From Harmonia axyridis (Eukaryota; Arthropoda; Insecta; Coleoptera; Coccinellidae), in contig NC_059501.1 in the NCBI RefSeq assembly GCF_914767665.1, positions 87,146,798 through 87,210,797 of the forward strand: 64,000 bases of DNA, given 5' to 3'. The position numbers were made by a program, and so were the translations under genes. Below the pieces are notes generated by a model, which was given only the letters and a program-made list of their open reading frames with translations, did not search any database and was not told the DNA's origin. Shown piece after piece: positions 34,290 to 46,740 of the stretch (positions within the stretch are counted from its first letter, which is position 1; every line of letters begins with the position of its first letter).

Positions 34290-34455
34290 CATTTTTGTAG
34301 TGAAATTCAACATTTTCATTGCGTTGATGAAGCATCTATCGTTCCAATTTGAGTAATGGCGTAGTTTTTACTTGTCAAATGTCAACTTGTCAAAGATGAC
34401 AGCTTCAAAAGTGACAGCCGTCCGATAGAGGGCTGTTGAAAAAGCCAAAATGTTA
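34290..34455 (+). repeat. Dispersed ~150-bp repeat, copy 1
   Basis: Contains TTTTTGTAGTGAAATTCAAC, GGCGTAGTTTTTACTTGTCA and GATAGAGGGCTGTTGAAAAAG. Similar sequence is at 61043-61195 and 63011-63155, all on the same strand. No coding capacity; probably part of a MITE. Confidence 0.65.
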
Positions 34456-35263
34456 GCGAACCAATTGTTGTTAATATTGAATTATTTGCGGAAATTATTC
34501 TGTTTTATTTCATTCATCAAGCATTGAAACCATTGGTATTCCTGAAACAAAAGCGCCAAAATACCGTGATACTTCAAATGGCTCTTTTCCTCAACGCGAA
34601 TTGACGTAATAACACAATGCGAATTCAATTCATCCAGGTTGGCCCTCTACTTGATAAACAGCGTGGCGCATGTCATGAAAACGCGTGAAAAATTGATTTC
34701 ATTTCAGGAATGGAAACCGGCTGACGTCATCACTCCCTCATGACATACACCCCGCGTTTGTCGTCAGATGTATAGGAGCAGGTTCAACAACCCAAGAAAT
34801 TAAATACGTTATTATGCTAATTGAGATTATCAATTCTTGACATCGATAAGAACGTTTTACTGATATGGATGCGGGCTTATATTTTGATGTTGGCTGGCCT
34901 GAAATGCAGAATAGTAAAACAAGGTGACGTGTGAATAAAATGTTATAGGAATACGATACTTTGTAATGTGTGGGAGACTTCTTTATCAGCTACTTTGTCT
35001 ATGGTTTAGACTAACAGCTGAATTTTGGAAATCGATTTGAGAAAAGTAAAACAAGCGAAAGTTCGTGAAGATCATTCATTGGGCATTTAGATTCTCTTTC
35101 AAATAATTTCGGTGTCTCCGAATAAATCCGTTAGATTTAAGATTCCACTGAATTTTGCATGTTGCACAGGATGTTAGTGCCACGTACTTAATGAGGTGAA
35201 GTAATAAAAGTTGTTGAATAATTTTTGTTTATAAATACTTCATGATCCGAAATTTTCTTAAAA

Positions 35264-35351
35264 ATATACAGGGTGAGTATTTGGCTTGTACATATATTTC
35301 AACCGAAGATTCCTGAGGTATATATGTATAAGCCAGACTCACCCTGTATAT
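35264..35351. repeat. 88-base near-perfect hairpin with TACAGGGTGAGT ends
   Basis: ATATACAGGGTGAGTATTTG...ACATATAT pairs with ATATATGT...CAGACTCACCCTGTATAT across a loop of about 20 bases. The ends look like a very short MITE. The size is also that of a miRNA precursor. Confidence 0.7.
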
Positions 35352-35379
35352 ACATCTAATGAATAAGTTCCAATGAATA

Positions 35380-35600
35380 TTTCATCGATTAACACCAAAT
35401 TCAGAAACGTTCATTGTAATAATGAACAGTTCATTGGTTCAATGAATGTTGTTCTTTGATCCAATGAAAAAATTCATCAATACGATGAACAAATTTTCAT
35501 GGTCTCAATATTTCTGTTCATCGGCTGAAAAATGGTAACTGAATTCATCACTACATTGAACTTGTTCATTGAACTTTTATACACTTTTGATTCATTGTAG
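35380..35600. repeat. Cluster of TTCATTG / CAATGAA words
   Basis: CAATGAA, TTCATTG, GTTCATTG and related words recur about every 15-25 bases in both orientations, giving a self-complementary stretch. It looks like subterminal repeats of a DNA transposon. No ends or target duplication were found. Confidence 0.5.
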
Positions 35601-36546
35601 TATCCAATCTTATTTCTCCAAAATTTTAGATACGATCAAGCAGAGATCTATCTTTTCATTGTAAAATAAGGGTTTGAAGGACACTATACTCGTTTGAAAT
35701 GTATGAAATCAGTGTACAGTCAAGCCACGGTGTATAGAATTTATACCGTGGTCAAACATGATTATTAGATGTGGCACCACTGTGCTCAACGTGGCAACGT
35801 GGCAAACCCCCTCTGTCTCAACAATTACACCCTTAGTACGAGAGTACTGAGAGAGTCCTTCCTTCTCGTCCAGACCTTCAAGTCATCAACACGCTCTCGT
35901 TAAGTAACTACGCGCCGCACCACCACAGTTGTAAACCTTGTAACCAAGCAAAATATACACGTAAACCCGATACAGTCTTTTTCTCGTTCCCGAAAGGGTG
36001 GTCCTTCATCGCGCATATTCAGTCAGTTATTATGTACTATACATCATTGTTTCTATCGATATTGTTTCTGCAAGTTTGAGTTTATTCAAAATTGACTAAC
36101 TTATGTTGATATCAGAAGGTTTGATTATCATGTGAACCCTTACAGCAATTTTTCTTAATTTGAAATCGAAATATACCGAAAAACTCTCCGAGTAAGATTC
36201 TAAAAATAGCGTAACCGGATATTCCTACAGGAGTGGTAGTATCCATCCAAATTAACGTTATCTTACACTCTCACTTAATGAGTAGCTATATATTCATTAA
36301 TTAGACACTCCCTCTTCCAGCCACTATGGAAGACTCGATGCACTTGACACCGCTGACCTCATTTCTTGGCCACAACTGGAGTTTATTACCCAAACAGAGG
36401 AATACAACCTCAAGTGTGCTCAATTTTGAAGATTATTTGTACCTTCTTAATCTTTTAAGGGGCTTCTGTGTCAAATGAAAACACCGCAAATTTCATAGGA
36501 TGGTTCAATATTACCTAGTATCTTACAAAATTATAACTTTTATAGA

Positions 36547-37462
36547 AAGTGTGTTTTCTTAGAGCTATAAAACTTTAAATCGCAATAAAACAACGATGGA
36601 TTATTCAATTGACATGAATTCTATTTATCCACAAGATAATCTTGTAGCATTACATTTTAAATATGATTTCGGGCATATGACCGCCACGGCTGGCTCGGAT
36701 GTAGTCCAATCTGGACGTCCAATTTTCGATGACTTTTTCCAACATTTGTGGCCGTACTAAGGCAATAACACGGCGAATTTTGTCTTCCAAATGGTCAAGG
36801 GTTTGTGGCTTATCCGCATAGACCAATGACTTTACATAGCCCCACAGAAAGTAGTCTAGCGGTGTTAATTCACAAGATCTTGGAGGCCAATTCACAGGTC
36901 CAAAACGTGAAATTAGGCGGTCACCAAACGTGTCTTTCAATATATCGATTGTGGCACGAGCTGTGTGACATGTTGCGCCGTCTTGTTGGAACCACAGCTC
37001 CTGGACATCATGGTTGTTCAATTCAGGAATGAAAAAGTTAGTAATCATGGCTCTATACCGATCACCATTGACTGTAACGTTCTGGCCATCATCATTTTTG
37101 AAGAAGTACGGACCAATGATTTCACAAGCCCATAAAGCGCACCAAACAGTCAGTTTTTCTGGATGTAACGGTGTTTGGTGATGAGCTTCACCAAGGATTA
37201 GCTTCACTCCAAATGCGGCAGTTTTGTTTGTTGACGTAGCCATTCAACCAGAAGTGCGCTTCATCGCTTAACAAAATAAAATGGACATAGTGCGCGATAC
37301 GTATTGCACTATTTGCAAGCGTTGTTCAGGCGTGAGTCTATTCATGATGAATTGCCAAACCAAACTGAGAATAAATCACTTAGCAGCTGTTAAATCGGTC
37401 TTCATCTTGAACAGTAATGTTAAAAAGTGTTAAAGTTATATACCTCGAAAAAAAACACCCGT
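36547..37462 (-). mobile_element. Deletion-derivative mariner, copy 8
   Basis: The left end on + has diverged (AAGTGTG near 36547); the other end is CACCCGT before TA at 37463. The minus frame 37243-36650 keeps QQDGATCHTAR and SCELTPLDYFLWGYV, so the third Asp is Glu. Near 37176-37196 a short palindromic filler, TTGGTGATGAGCTTCACCAA, replaces the usual sequence (reading GEAHHQ). Confidence 0.9.
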
Positions 37463-38601
37463 TAGAATACCCTTTATAGAAGTATACTAAGGAGGAAATC
37501 TAACTCAACATATTGACATAATTTGTATTCTTTACCGTAATAACCGCGATATTTTCTAATATTCAATTAACTTTTTATGGACTTGTTCAAGAAATATTAT
37601 AATTGTCTTCTGAAGACATTTAACATTGTCAGATTTTTGATCAAAAATAATATCCTTGTTGAGTTCCCGATAATTTGACGTATGTCAACCAAAAAACAAC
37701 CGACAAGAAGTGCTCCGAAATTGAACCTGTTATTTGCAGCGATTAAATAACAATTATCAAACTAACTCATAATGAACCTTGAAACTGGCAGATTTTTCTC
37801 TGCCGTGGACCGCATCAATCAATTGTTATTGTTCTCGCAATAAGCAGATCAACAATCGACGTTGCCAGATTCAATTTAAGCGGTTCGATGAAATCCAGGA
37901 ATGTAAAAAGTTATTCTAGTGATTCTCATTAATGGTGTGACTCATCACGTTTATGTCTATAGTCTAGGAAGTGACGAAACAGGCGATTTTTTATTTTTCT
38001 GTTATGGGTGGTGTAATGTTGTGATTGACGGAATTTGTATATATTTATTGAAAGATGAGTAAGGCTTCTTTCCAGGAATTTTAATATTGTTTTATCTTTA
38101 GGGATGTATCACACTGAAAGAAATAGAATATTTGAGAAGGAGACAGGATATTCTGATCGCTTATTCATTCAGTTGCTGAACCTGCACACGCTGATGACTT
38201 TTTAATTTTAATTTAATCATTATATTGTGAAAAAAAAAAAGTAAAAAACCAGAACAACTTTGGGTTAAGACGTTGGGCAGATAATTCGATCTATGATTAC
38301 GTCACAATGTTATAATTTTGAATTTTGAGCTGGAAAAGGATAAGTCTATAGAGCTACAGAAGAGGAAGAAGAAAGGATAAAGTTCCAGTCAATGATGACA
38401 AACCTGTCCTAAATTCGATGTTTAACGTCCATCCGGCCGGCCGAATGTAAACTCTCGAACGAAAAGACCTATTAACCTAAATTTTAAATATTATGAAGTT
38501 ATTGCATATTGCTGAAATTATCACCAAAAAAGCTATCTAATGATGCAATAATATATTGGGTGTGCTATTTGAAATAAGGAAGAAGTAGTCTGTTTCAGGT
38601 A
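37463..38601. other. Intergenic, nothing recognised
   Basis: AT-rich sequence between two mariner copies. No open frame with a recognisable domain and no clear repeat. Confidence 0.5.
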
Positions 38602-39519
38602 AAGGGTGTTTTTTTAGAGCTATAAAACTTTGAATTGCAATAAAACAACGATGGATTATTCGATTGACATGAATTTTATTTATCCGCAAGATAATCTTGT
38701 GGCATTACATTTTAAATATGATTTCTGGCATATGACAGCCACGGCTGGCTCGGATGTAGTTCAATCTGGACGTCCAATTTTCGATGACTTTTTCCAACAT
38801 TTGTGACCTAATATCGGCAATAATGTTGTCTTCCAAATGGTCAAGGGTTTATGGCTTATCCGCATAGACCAATGACTTTACATAGCCTCACAGAAAGTAG
38901 TCTAGCGGTGTGAAATCACAAGATCTTGGAAGCTAATTCACAGGTCCAAAACGTGAAACTAGGCGGTCACCAAACATGTCTTTCAATAATTCGATTGTGG
39001 CACGAGCTGTGTGACATGTTGCGCCGTCTTGTTGGAACCACAGCTCCTGGTTGTTCAATTCAGGAATGGAAAAGTTAGTAATCATGCCTCTATAGACTCT
39101 ATACCGATCACCATTGACTGTAAAGTTCTGGCCATCATCGTTTTTGAAGAAGTACTGACCAATGATTCCACCAGCCCATAAAGTGCACCAAACAGTCAGT
39201 TTTTCTGGATGTAACGGTGTTTCGGCATACACTTGAGGATAAGCTCCACTCCAAAAGCGGCAGTTTCGTTTGTTGACGTAGGCGTTCAAACAGAAGTGCG
39301 CTTCATCGCTAATGGACGTAGTGCGCGATACGTATTCCGTACAGAACCATTATTTTCGAAATAAAATTGCACTATTTGCAAGCGTTGTTCAGGCGTGAGT
39401 CTATTCACTATGAATTGCCAAACCAAACTGAGAACAAATCACTTAACAGCTGTTAAATCGGTCGTCATCTCGAACAGTAATGCCAACTTAAAGTTATATA
39501 CCTCGAAAAAAACACCCAT
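38602..39519 (-). mobile_element. Deletion-derivative mariner, copy 9
   Basis: 918 bp between TA at 38600-38601 and 39520-39521. Ends AAGGGTG and CACCCAT. The minus frame 39289-38933 keeps NKRNCRFW, QQDGATCHTAR and FGPVN. Small losses (in the PELNN..ELW region and at the deletion junction, where the FILF codons are missing) and a stop separate the other catalytic parts. Confidence 0.92.
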
Positions 39520-39521
39520 TA

Positions 39522-40039
39522 TTTTGGCCACACGGTATATCATCTAATGGAAAACCCAGCACCTCATAGTTTAGAATTCGTGCCAAAACAATACCCCACT
39601 TTTGATTCTCATTTCTCACTGCGAATCCCATTAGTTCAACTTATTTCCAGTAGAGGGCAATCACCCCTCACCATACTGGGTTAACCCCAGAGGAAGGAAA
39701 GGGCTTGAGTAGGATTGGTTGGATGAAGTGGAGAAGCTGAAATGAAATTATATCTCTCTAAATGGGTCAGACAAGACGACGTCTAGCATTTAGTCCTACA
39801 CTCAACCAGGATATCGATCCGGTAGTCCATTTATGACAGTTCTATTTGTGCGAAACGGGGAATCGGTTATTTCTGGATGATCCGGATACGGAAACATCCG
39901 TATGCCGATAAGTTTGATTGGTTGAAAGTGGGAATGGATTCTTTAGAGACTTCGATAGAAGAGGAACATGCTCGTTAAAATTATGTTCAGAAGGAGTTTA
40001 CAGAGAATGTTGTTTTTACGGTTAGTGATACGTGTTGAA
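39522..40039. other. Intergenic, nothing recognised
   Basis: No gene or clear repeat is seen between mariner copy 9 and the older mariner relic. Confidence 0.5.
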
Positions 40040-40295
40040 CTGTACACAATTGGCCATCGAGATATTGTGATTTAACACCTTCAGCCTTTTTTATTTGGGG
40101 CCACGCGAAGGATAAAATCTATGACAATGCTCCACTATCGATTCTAGTCCTCAAATATGGAATTAGTGAAGTTATCTAGGACATTCAGCCGCAAATGTGC
40201 AAATTGGTCATGGAAAATTCCATGAAAAGAATATGGTGCTCAGGTGCTGCAACCGTAGCGGCCATTTGGCTGATATCATTTTCTATTGTTAATGG
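40040..40295 (+). pseudogene. Old mariner transposase C-terminal fragment
   Basis: Reads NWPSRYCDLTPSAFFIWGHA, KDKIYDNAPLSI and, after a stop, DIQPQMCKLVMENSMKRIW. This is the end of a transposase related to the 0.94-kb family (compare NWPPRSCDLTPLDYFLWGYV) but clearly diverged. No termini are left. Confidence 0.75.
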
Positions 40296-40309
40296 TATAC
40301 CTTCCTCTG

Positions 40310-41691
40310 TACAATGATATTTTGGGGTAACACGTTTTCGTGGGTATAATTAAAACACTGATGGACGACAAACGAGAACTTTATTGGGGTACAGCACTTG
40401 GAAACATTCTTGAACATTTTACTAACTCAACTAGTCTTCACCTCGTCACTTGCTTCCTGAACTTCTAGTTTTATAACTGGGTTACAAACATAAAATCATA
40501 TTGTACACCGTTAATTTCTTCTTCCTTTTCTTATTCTCTAAGTTGTATGCCTGCGCAATAGTGTCCTGGTGCCTCCACATTAATTAGGGTAGCGGAAAGA
40601 TATTCTCTATTGTATCTTTCTGATTCTGACCCTATGAATGAAAGTTGTATGCACAAGTACCACGAAAGACCATTGTTACACTAATGCAGATACATTTATA
40701 TTAAGTATTGTGTCAACAATTTCGGCTGGACGCAGTCGCCGCAAAATAAACATCCATTGATTTATCTTAAAATGTACTCGTTTTTTCATCCAAAAATGGA
40801 ATCTTTTATTGGAAAACCCTTTAGTTTCCAAAAAAATCAGTTGATTTCACTCAAACGAAAACTCGGTTCGTAAAAGAATAAAATGAGCCTCTAGGTATAT
40901 AAACATTCAAACTGCAAGTGATCATTTCCAAGCCTACATAATGACTAGCAATTAAATTCTTATCATAAAACTTCCAAATGATGACATGGAACCTTCCACA
41001 ACTCATCAAATTATAAAAAGTGTCCTCAACTGGACAAGTTATTGATTCTACGAAACGCCTATGCATTATTGATTTGCCTAGGATTTCACTGGAGTATTCA
41101 TCGTAATTTTTATTGATTACAAGCAATATAATGACTTTTCAGCAATGACTGAACTATGATAATTATAGAGCATGACTACAAAGGTCCGATTCATTTGCGT
41201 TTAGAAATTAAAATCATTCGAGAATTATATTTTTCGTTGTAGTCAATTTTAAACATTGAATTTCCTCGAGAATTAAAATTGTTCTATCTGGTTTGCTGAA
41301 CCTTGAATTCTATCAAAAAATAATTGTTGATGAGATGATAAACAAGAAGCTTTATAATAAAAAAAAATACTAAGGGATTCAGATCTGGTTAACAAGGTGG
41401 CCATGACATTAGTTTCCTTTGACCATTCATTTATTCCGGAAATTTTGAGCTACTTATCTCCTTCCTTGTGGTGGTGCATCTCTGCTGATATCTGATACCA
41501 TATATTTCGAACAATATTAGTAGGATGTTGGCTATATTGGACAATAATGGGGAAGGTGAATTGAACTCAGTTGAACTTTGTCGAAGTTTCGGACATTTAT
41601 TATCTTCAATTTACATCCAAAACAATGGGTTTGACCTTAATCATGATTAAATTCAACTATGATGTTGTTCAGGTGGAATCATACGTTTATA
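40310..41691. other. Intergenic, nothing recognised
   Basis: AT-rich sequence. The open frame on minus at 40851-41126 has no recognisable domain. Confidence 0.45.
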
Positions 41692-42462
41692 ATGTTGGAG
41701 GTATATTACCTAACATTAATTAACCTAACCAAAACGATCACTGTTATCACTATCTGTCAAAATGTCTCTCAAATTCTGTGAAATTCCTCATTTGATAGAA
41801 ATTTTAAGAAATATGTAGTGATAATAGTGATCGGTTGGTTAGATTAGAATCATAGAGTAATAAACATAGAGGGACTATACGCAATTTTTACATGTTCCAA
41901 ATATGGTTAGATTACGTTGATGGATTGTGATATATTTTCAAAAACACAATTGTACTATATCGTTATAAATGTATATTATATTGAATGAAATATATTTATT
42001 TGAGTGATTCCTGTTTAAATATGCAAATTTTATTATTTGGATTCCGATAGCTAATTGTCGAATTTATTATAAGCAGAATATTTTTTATTTTCTGTATCTA
42101 CCTGCTGAAATCCAAGGTTTGGCAACTTTTGCTCTCCTAGTGTCATCGGTTGTTTCACGTCGTTTGGCACGCTTGAAGTTTGTTTTCGGAATTTCTGATA
42201 TATTTAGGTATTTATTTCAATTTATTTTGACTTCATATGAAACATCGATTCACTAAGTATGGGAAGTGCGTTCCTTGTGGAGCAACTCGAGAATTGAATG
42301 AAATATCGTATCACTGATATTCTTCATTTCCGCGAGCTTTATGTCAAATTTTATAGTACATGTTGGGGACAAAATTTGCTGAAAATGACATATGCTCCCT
42401 CCACCTATGTTCATTACTCTGAAGTTAGAATTAATTATTGTTAGGTAATAAACCTCCAACAT
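41692..42462. mobile_element. DNA transposon/MITE with ~33-bp inverted ends
   Basis: ATGTTGGAGGTATATTACCT...ACATTAATTAA at the left is matched inverted by TTAATTATTGTTAGGTAATA...CCTCCAACAT at the right (42431-42462), with only about three mismatches. The 771-bp interior has no transposase. It contains a second inverted repeat at 41725-41842 (CTAACCAAAACGATCACTG / CAGTGATCGGTTGGTTAG-like). The superfamily is unknown. Confidence 0.7.
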
Positions 42463-44080
42463 AAATAAATTATATCAAATTCTTGAAACTACTAGACGAA
42501 AATGAATCAGATCAATGTTCATAATGAAAAAAGTTTAAATAGATCACAACTATAGTGTGTGAAAGTTTGTCATAGATCTTGTAGAACTCCCTGTATACAT
42601 ATTTCGTTATGTGGACTGCTAAATAATGAATACTGTAGGTTGATATATGCTATATTTAGCGATGTTAATTCAGGAATATTGTCAATGTTATGTCAATGTG
42701 AATTTTTTCAACCTTGAACTACGTTATATAGATCATTAATATCAATTTAGGTTTAGTTTCGATTTTGAACCACGTTTAGTCGAATATTGCAGCAATTGAA
42801 GCAATCTTTTTGATATTTCGATGTTTTTTGAGAGATCTATCTATTTATAGGATAATAATAAATACTCGTACCTCAATAAAATAAATATTTGTATGAATTC
42901 ATAGTGTTTTTAAATTCTTCATTATCCAATACAATCTATGATTTTCCAGAGATATCTTCAATTTGAAAAGCTTCTTCTGGTCATAACTCGGAAAGATCTC
43001 ACCAAAGACCCGCCTAGATAGACGGACCTCAACACTATAAACAAAAACATAAAATTCACAGGGTTCTGTTTACTTCCTGTCTATATTTAGCACGATATCA
43101 TAGATTGTCAGGAAAAAGTGAAAGGATTTCCTATGAATTCAGCCATATGATCCTGTTCACACAGTGTATTTCGCGGATTATTTCATTAGATATCGCCCCC
43201 AGTGGCGCTATCAATGCAAGAGCACACGATAATAGTACGTCTAGATAGCTTTTAACCGTTGCATTTTCTCTCCAATCGGATTCAACTTAAGCTAGAACCT
43301 ATTGCTTCCGAATCTACAGAAGATGTTGGAAGTTTGTGATCACTTTTGGGGTGACAAAAATTTTTAGTTCTTGGTTCGATATCTTCGCTTGCGAAATGCA
43401 TTTCGTATCATATTGAACAACTTTGGTTTCGTATATGTCTGTCTGTGTGTCCGCACATCCTTGCAAAAGCCTTAACTTCTATGATTCTGATCCGATCTCA
43501 ATAAAATTTGGTGTAGTTTAGGGCGCAAATAATCCGATAGAGCACAACACATAATGTGCAAGTGTCTGGAACTGGTCAGAATAAGAAGTTCTGCATCTTT
43601 ACGAAGTTAGGTATAATCCAATTGTTTGTGGTTGAATCGATCAACTGTAATTCTATTAAATTGGGATAATGAAACACCGGATTTCTTAAGGTAACAGCTA
43701 CGAGCGTACTGAATATGGTACTCCAATTTCCTGGGGATGTTAAGCGTCGCTTTGGATTTTGCATACCAAAGCACAATCCAGGTCCCTGATTGGTCCACGT
43801 CTTCGTTCCTTGCCCTTAGATGTGACTTCAGGATGACCATATGTAGCGCCAATGTGGCGCCAAGGATGTTCCTGTTCTATTTTTAGCCCTCGCTGTACCT
43901 GCTGGGGTTGGTTTTCCGACCTAAATGCGTCTCTCTGAATATTCAACTGCCCGTAAAGTTTGCCAGAAATTCACTTGACGCAACACCAATCCCAAAATGA
44001 TAAATCTCAGATTGACGTATTTTTTCTCTATCCCAATAATCCCTCAAATTATTGAACAAAAATTATATTTCTTCAGTAGG
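42463..44080. other. Intergenic with repetitive fragments
   Basis: No gene recognised. 43400-43560 (TATGTCTGTCTGTGTGTCCG...) looks like common insect interspersed repeat sequence. The minus-strand open frames at 43607-43946 have no domain I recognise. Confidence 0.4.
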
Positions 44081-44592
44081 TACAGGGTTTTCACAATTCG
44101 ATATTCACTGAAAGTATCTCGAGAATGAAAAGACTACTGGATCCCTAATCTCCTTGTACATAATAACAATATATCAGAAATGATATAAAAGATATCTTCA
44201 TTATTTATCAAGTTATAAACTTTTCTGAAAAATGACAATTGGAAATATTTTGTTTATCTTGGTTTTTGTTCGAGAAATCCGGAAAAATTCTGAAACGTTT
44301 TTTCAACATTATTATGGTTTATATGGTACTCATATCAGGCCTTAAAAATTAATAACTGTTTTAGAGATTTGCAGGAAAGCTGATGTTTCTTCAATGGGTC
44401 ACACTATATTTTTCAACGCAGTTTTTTTGCTGCAGATTTGTCGAAAAGCCATCCGTTATCGGTTCTTCAAAAATATCATTGAGGTATTTGACTTAATTTT
44501 TTTATAGGACCTGGGAGTTCTTGAAGATTTTCCTATAAGTCTTATAGTTCTCGAGATGCTTTCAGTGAGCATTGAATTTGGGACATCCTGTA
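44081..44592. mobile_element. MITE with TACAGG ends and long imperfect inverted repeats
   Basis: TACAGGGTTTTCACAATTCG...TCACTGAAAGTATCTCGAG at 44081-44123 is the imperfect inverse of TTCTCGAGATGCTTTCAGTG...GGACATCCTGTA ending at 44592. There is no coding capacity. Sequence like its right end appears inverted at 45652-45745. Confidence 0.65.
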
Positions 44593-45651
44593 AATTTTCG
44601 AGTTCTTTTTTTCAAGAAACGAAAAAACCCCATATCGATATTCACTTTCATTTTCAAGATATGAACAAAAATTGAAAATTTGCTCTATTGATTATTTTTA
44701 CCAATCTGCCCAGTGAAGGTTAAAAACGTACAACTCATGATTGCGGTTTGATAAAAAAACACTTTTTTATCAACGAATGCTCCTACAGATACCTTTTCCC
44801 ATTGAATTCTTTGGGTATTTCCCATAAGAAAAGTACACAGTTACAACTTTGAATAGGCTCAGTGGGAAAATATCGATTTTCGTTTAAGTGCTACCTGGAA
44901 ATTATTGACTATCGTAGAGAGAGGGTGCTTCAGGGTCGGACCCCACTAGAGGGTCTGCTCGAGGAGTTGTGTGGCGACCGAAGAGGGCACTAGAGAAACT
45001 GTTGGATAATGGTGATAAAAAATGAAGACTATGAGAATGGGAAGAAACAGGTGCCTTGGTTCAGGACTTTGTATTTTTTTTTGTATGTTCTTATATGGAT
45101 CATATATTCCTTTCGAAAAAGTATTCGTCATTTAAACACAAAATTGTCTATCTAATTTCTTAATATCGCATTACTCATTACTTACGTCAATGAATAATGC
45201 AATAGGTGGATTTTTTTCGATCGATATTTCTAACTCTCCTTCTCATATCAATGTTACATTGTGCATATCTAATACTAAGAAGATAACATTAAAAATTCTC
45301 AGGCTGAAATGCTGCCTTATGCATTTTTATACGTTAAAAATTGAACACAACTATTCGATGAACTTCGTCAGATCTTATTCCACAGAAATCTGCACACCTA
45401 TCCCTTCATTTTAAAGAATTTCAAGGTCTATTTACTTGAACGCACCTATAAGTGGGTAAACCGAAACTTAAAAATTATGGATTTTGTCGATAAGGACTGA
45501 TAAGGATACCGTTGAGATAATAAGAGTCAAACTGATGACTCATCAAATTTTCCCTGAATCCAGGAAAAGGTAGAGATACACCTTTTTATCATTGGAGGAA
45601 TACTATTTGGGATTTCCTATCTGTATAGCTACAACTTTGAATTTAAGTAAA
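44593..45651. other. Intergenic, nothing recognised
   Basis: No gene seen. Short open frames at 44946-45131 (-) and 45190-45414 (+) have no known domain. Confidence 0.4.
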
Positions 45652-45745
45652 GGATGTCCCAAATTGTATGCTCACTGGAAGCATCTTGAGAACTATAAGA
45701 CTTGAAGAAATAATCTTCAAGGACCCTCGATTCCTATTTTCGAAA
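45652..45745. repeat. End fragment of the 44081-type MITE
   Basis: GGATGTCCCAAATTGTATGC, CTCACTGGAAGCATCTTGAG and GACTTGAAGA..ATCTTCAAGGACC match the right part of 44081-44592 in inverse orientation. The other end was not found. Confidence 0.55.
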
Positions 45746-45854
45746 TAATAAGATATCAGAAGACAGATTATAAATATCTTGATTCATCCTTGAGTGACAG
45801 GTTACAGGGCTACAGCTATTCTGTAAATTTTTTTTCAGTAATTTTCATGGTTTA

Positions 45855-46563
45855 TAAATGGCTACGTCAACAAACAAAACTGCCGCATTTGGAGTGAAGC
45901 TAATCCTCAAGTGTATGTCGAAACAACGTTACATCCAGAAAAACTGACTGTTTGGTGCGCTTTATGGGCTGGTGGAATCATTGGTCCGTACTTCTTCAAA
46001 AACGATGATGGCCAGAACGTTACAGTCAATGGTGATCGGTATAGAGCCATGATTACTAAATTTTTCATTCCTGAATTGATGTCCAGGATGTCCAGGAGCT
46101 GTGGTTCCAACAAGACGGCGCAACATGTCACACAGCTCGTGCCACAATTGATTTATTGAAAGACACGTTTGGTGACCGCCTAATTTCACGTTTTGGACCT
46201 GTGAATTGGCCTCCAAGATCTTGTGATTTAACACCGCTAGACTACTTTCTGTGGGGCTATGTAAAGCCATTGATCTATGCCATTCTATGCGGATAAGCCA
46301 CAAACCCTTGACCATTTGGAACACAACATTCGCCGTGTTATTGCCGATATACGGCCACAAATGTTGAAAAAAATCATCGAAAATTGGACGTCCAGATTGG
46401 ACTACATCCGAGCCAGCCGTGGCAGTCATATGCCAGAAATCATATTTAAAATGTAATGCCACAAGATTATCTTGCGGATAAATGAAAATCATGTCAATCG
46501 AATAATAATCCATCGTTGTTTTATTGCAATTTAAAGTTCTATAGCTCTAAATAAAACACCCTT
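45855..46563 (+). mobile_element. Deletion-derivative mariner, copy 10, 5' truncated
   Basis: Starts abruptly at AATGGCTACGTCAAC, inside the catalytic half, and runs to the normal right end CACCCTT before TA at 46564. A small duplication-like change disturbs PELNNHDVQ (GATGTCCAGGATGTCCAG), and another near 46280 (CTATGCCATTCTATGCGG) shifts the frame. It is the only copy that lacks its left end. Confidence 0.9.
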
Positions 46564-46569
46564 TATATG

Positions 46570-46740
46570 TGATAGCAGTGGTAACCAATGTAGAGGTGTA
46601 GATCTAATAGTTCCACTGATAATTCTCATAGAGACATTAAGCTGTGCATTAATTTCATGGATGTAAGCACTATTGAACCAAACAGAACAACAGTATTCAG
46701 CAGCAGAAATTCCAAGGCCAAAGCTGTCATACAAAGAGTT
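46570..46740 (-). mobile_element. LINE reverse transcriptase fragment
   Basis: The minus strand reads ISAAEYCCSVWFNSAYIHEI, NAQLNVSMRIISGTIRSTPL and HWLPLLSHI. This is the end of a Jockey-like reverse transcriptase (thumb region: AEYC.PVW..S.......LN..MRIISGT...TP..WLP.L..I). It is closely similar to 59482-59690. Confidence 0.8.

Larger units (their letters stand above)
34456..36546. other. Intergenic with small hairpin repeats
   Basis: No gene recognised. It holds a hairpin (35264-35351) and a TTCATTG-rich stretch (35380-35600). The CpG-containing part 35760-36010 has no known domain. Confidence 0.4.
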
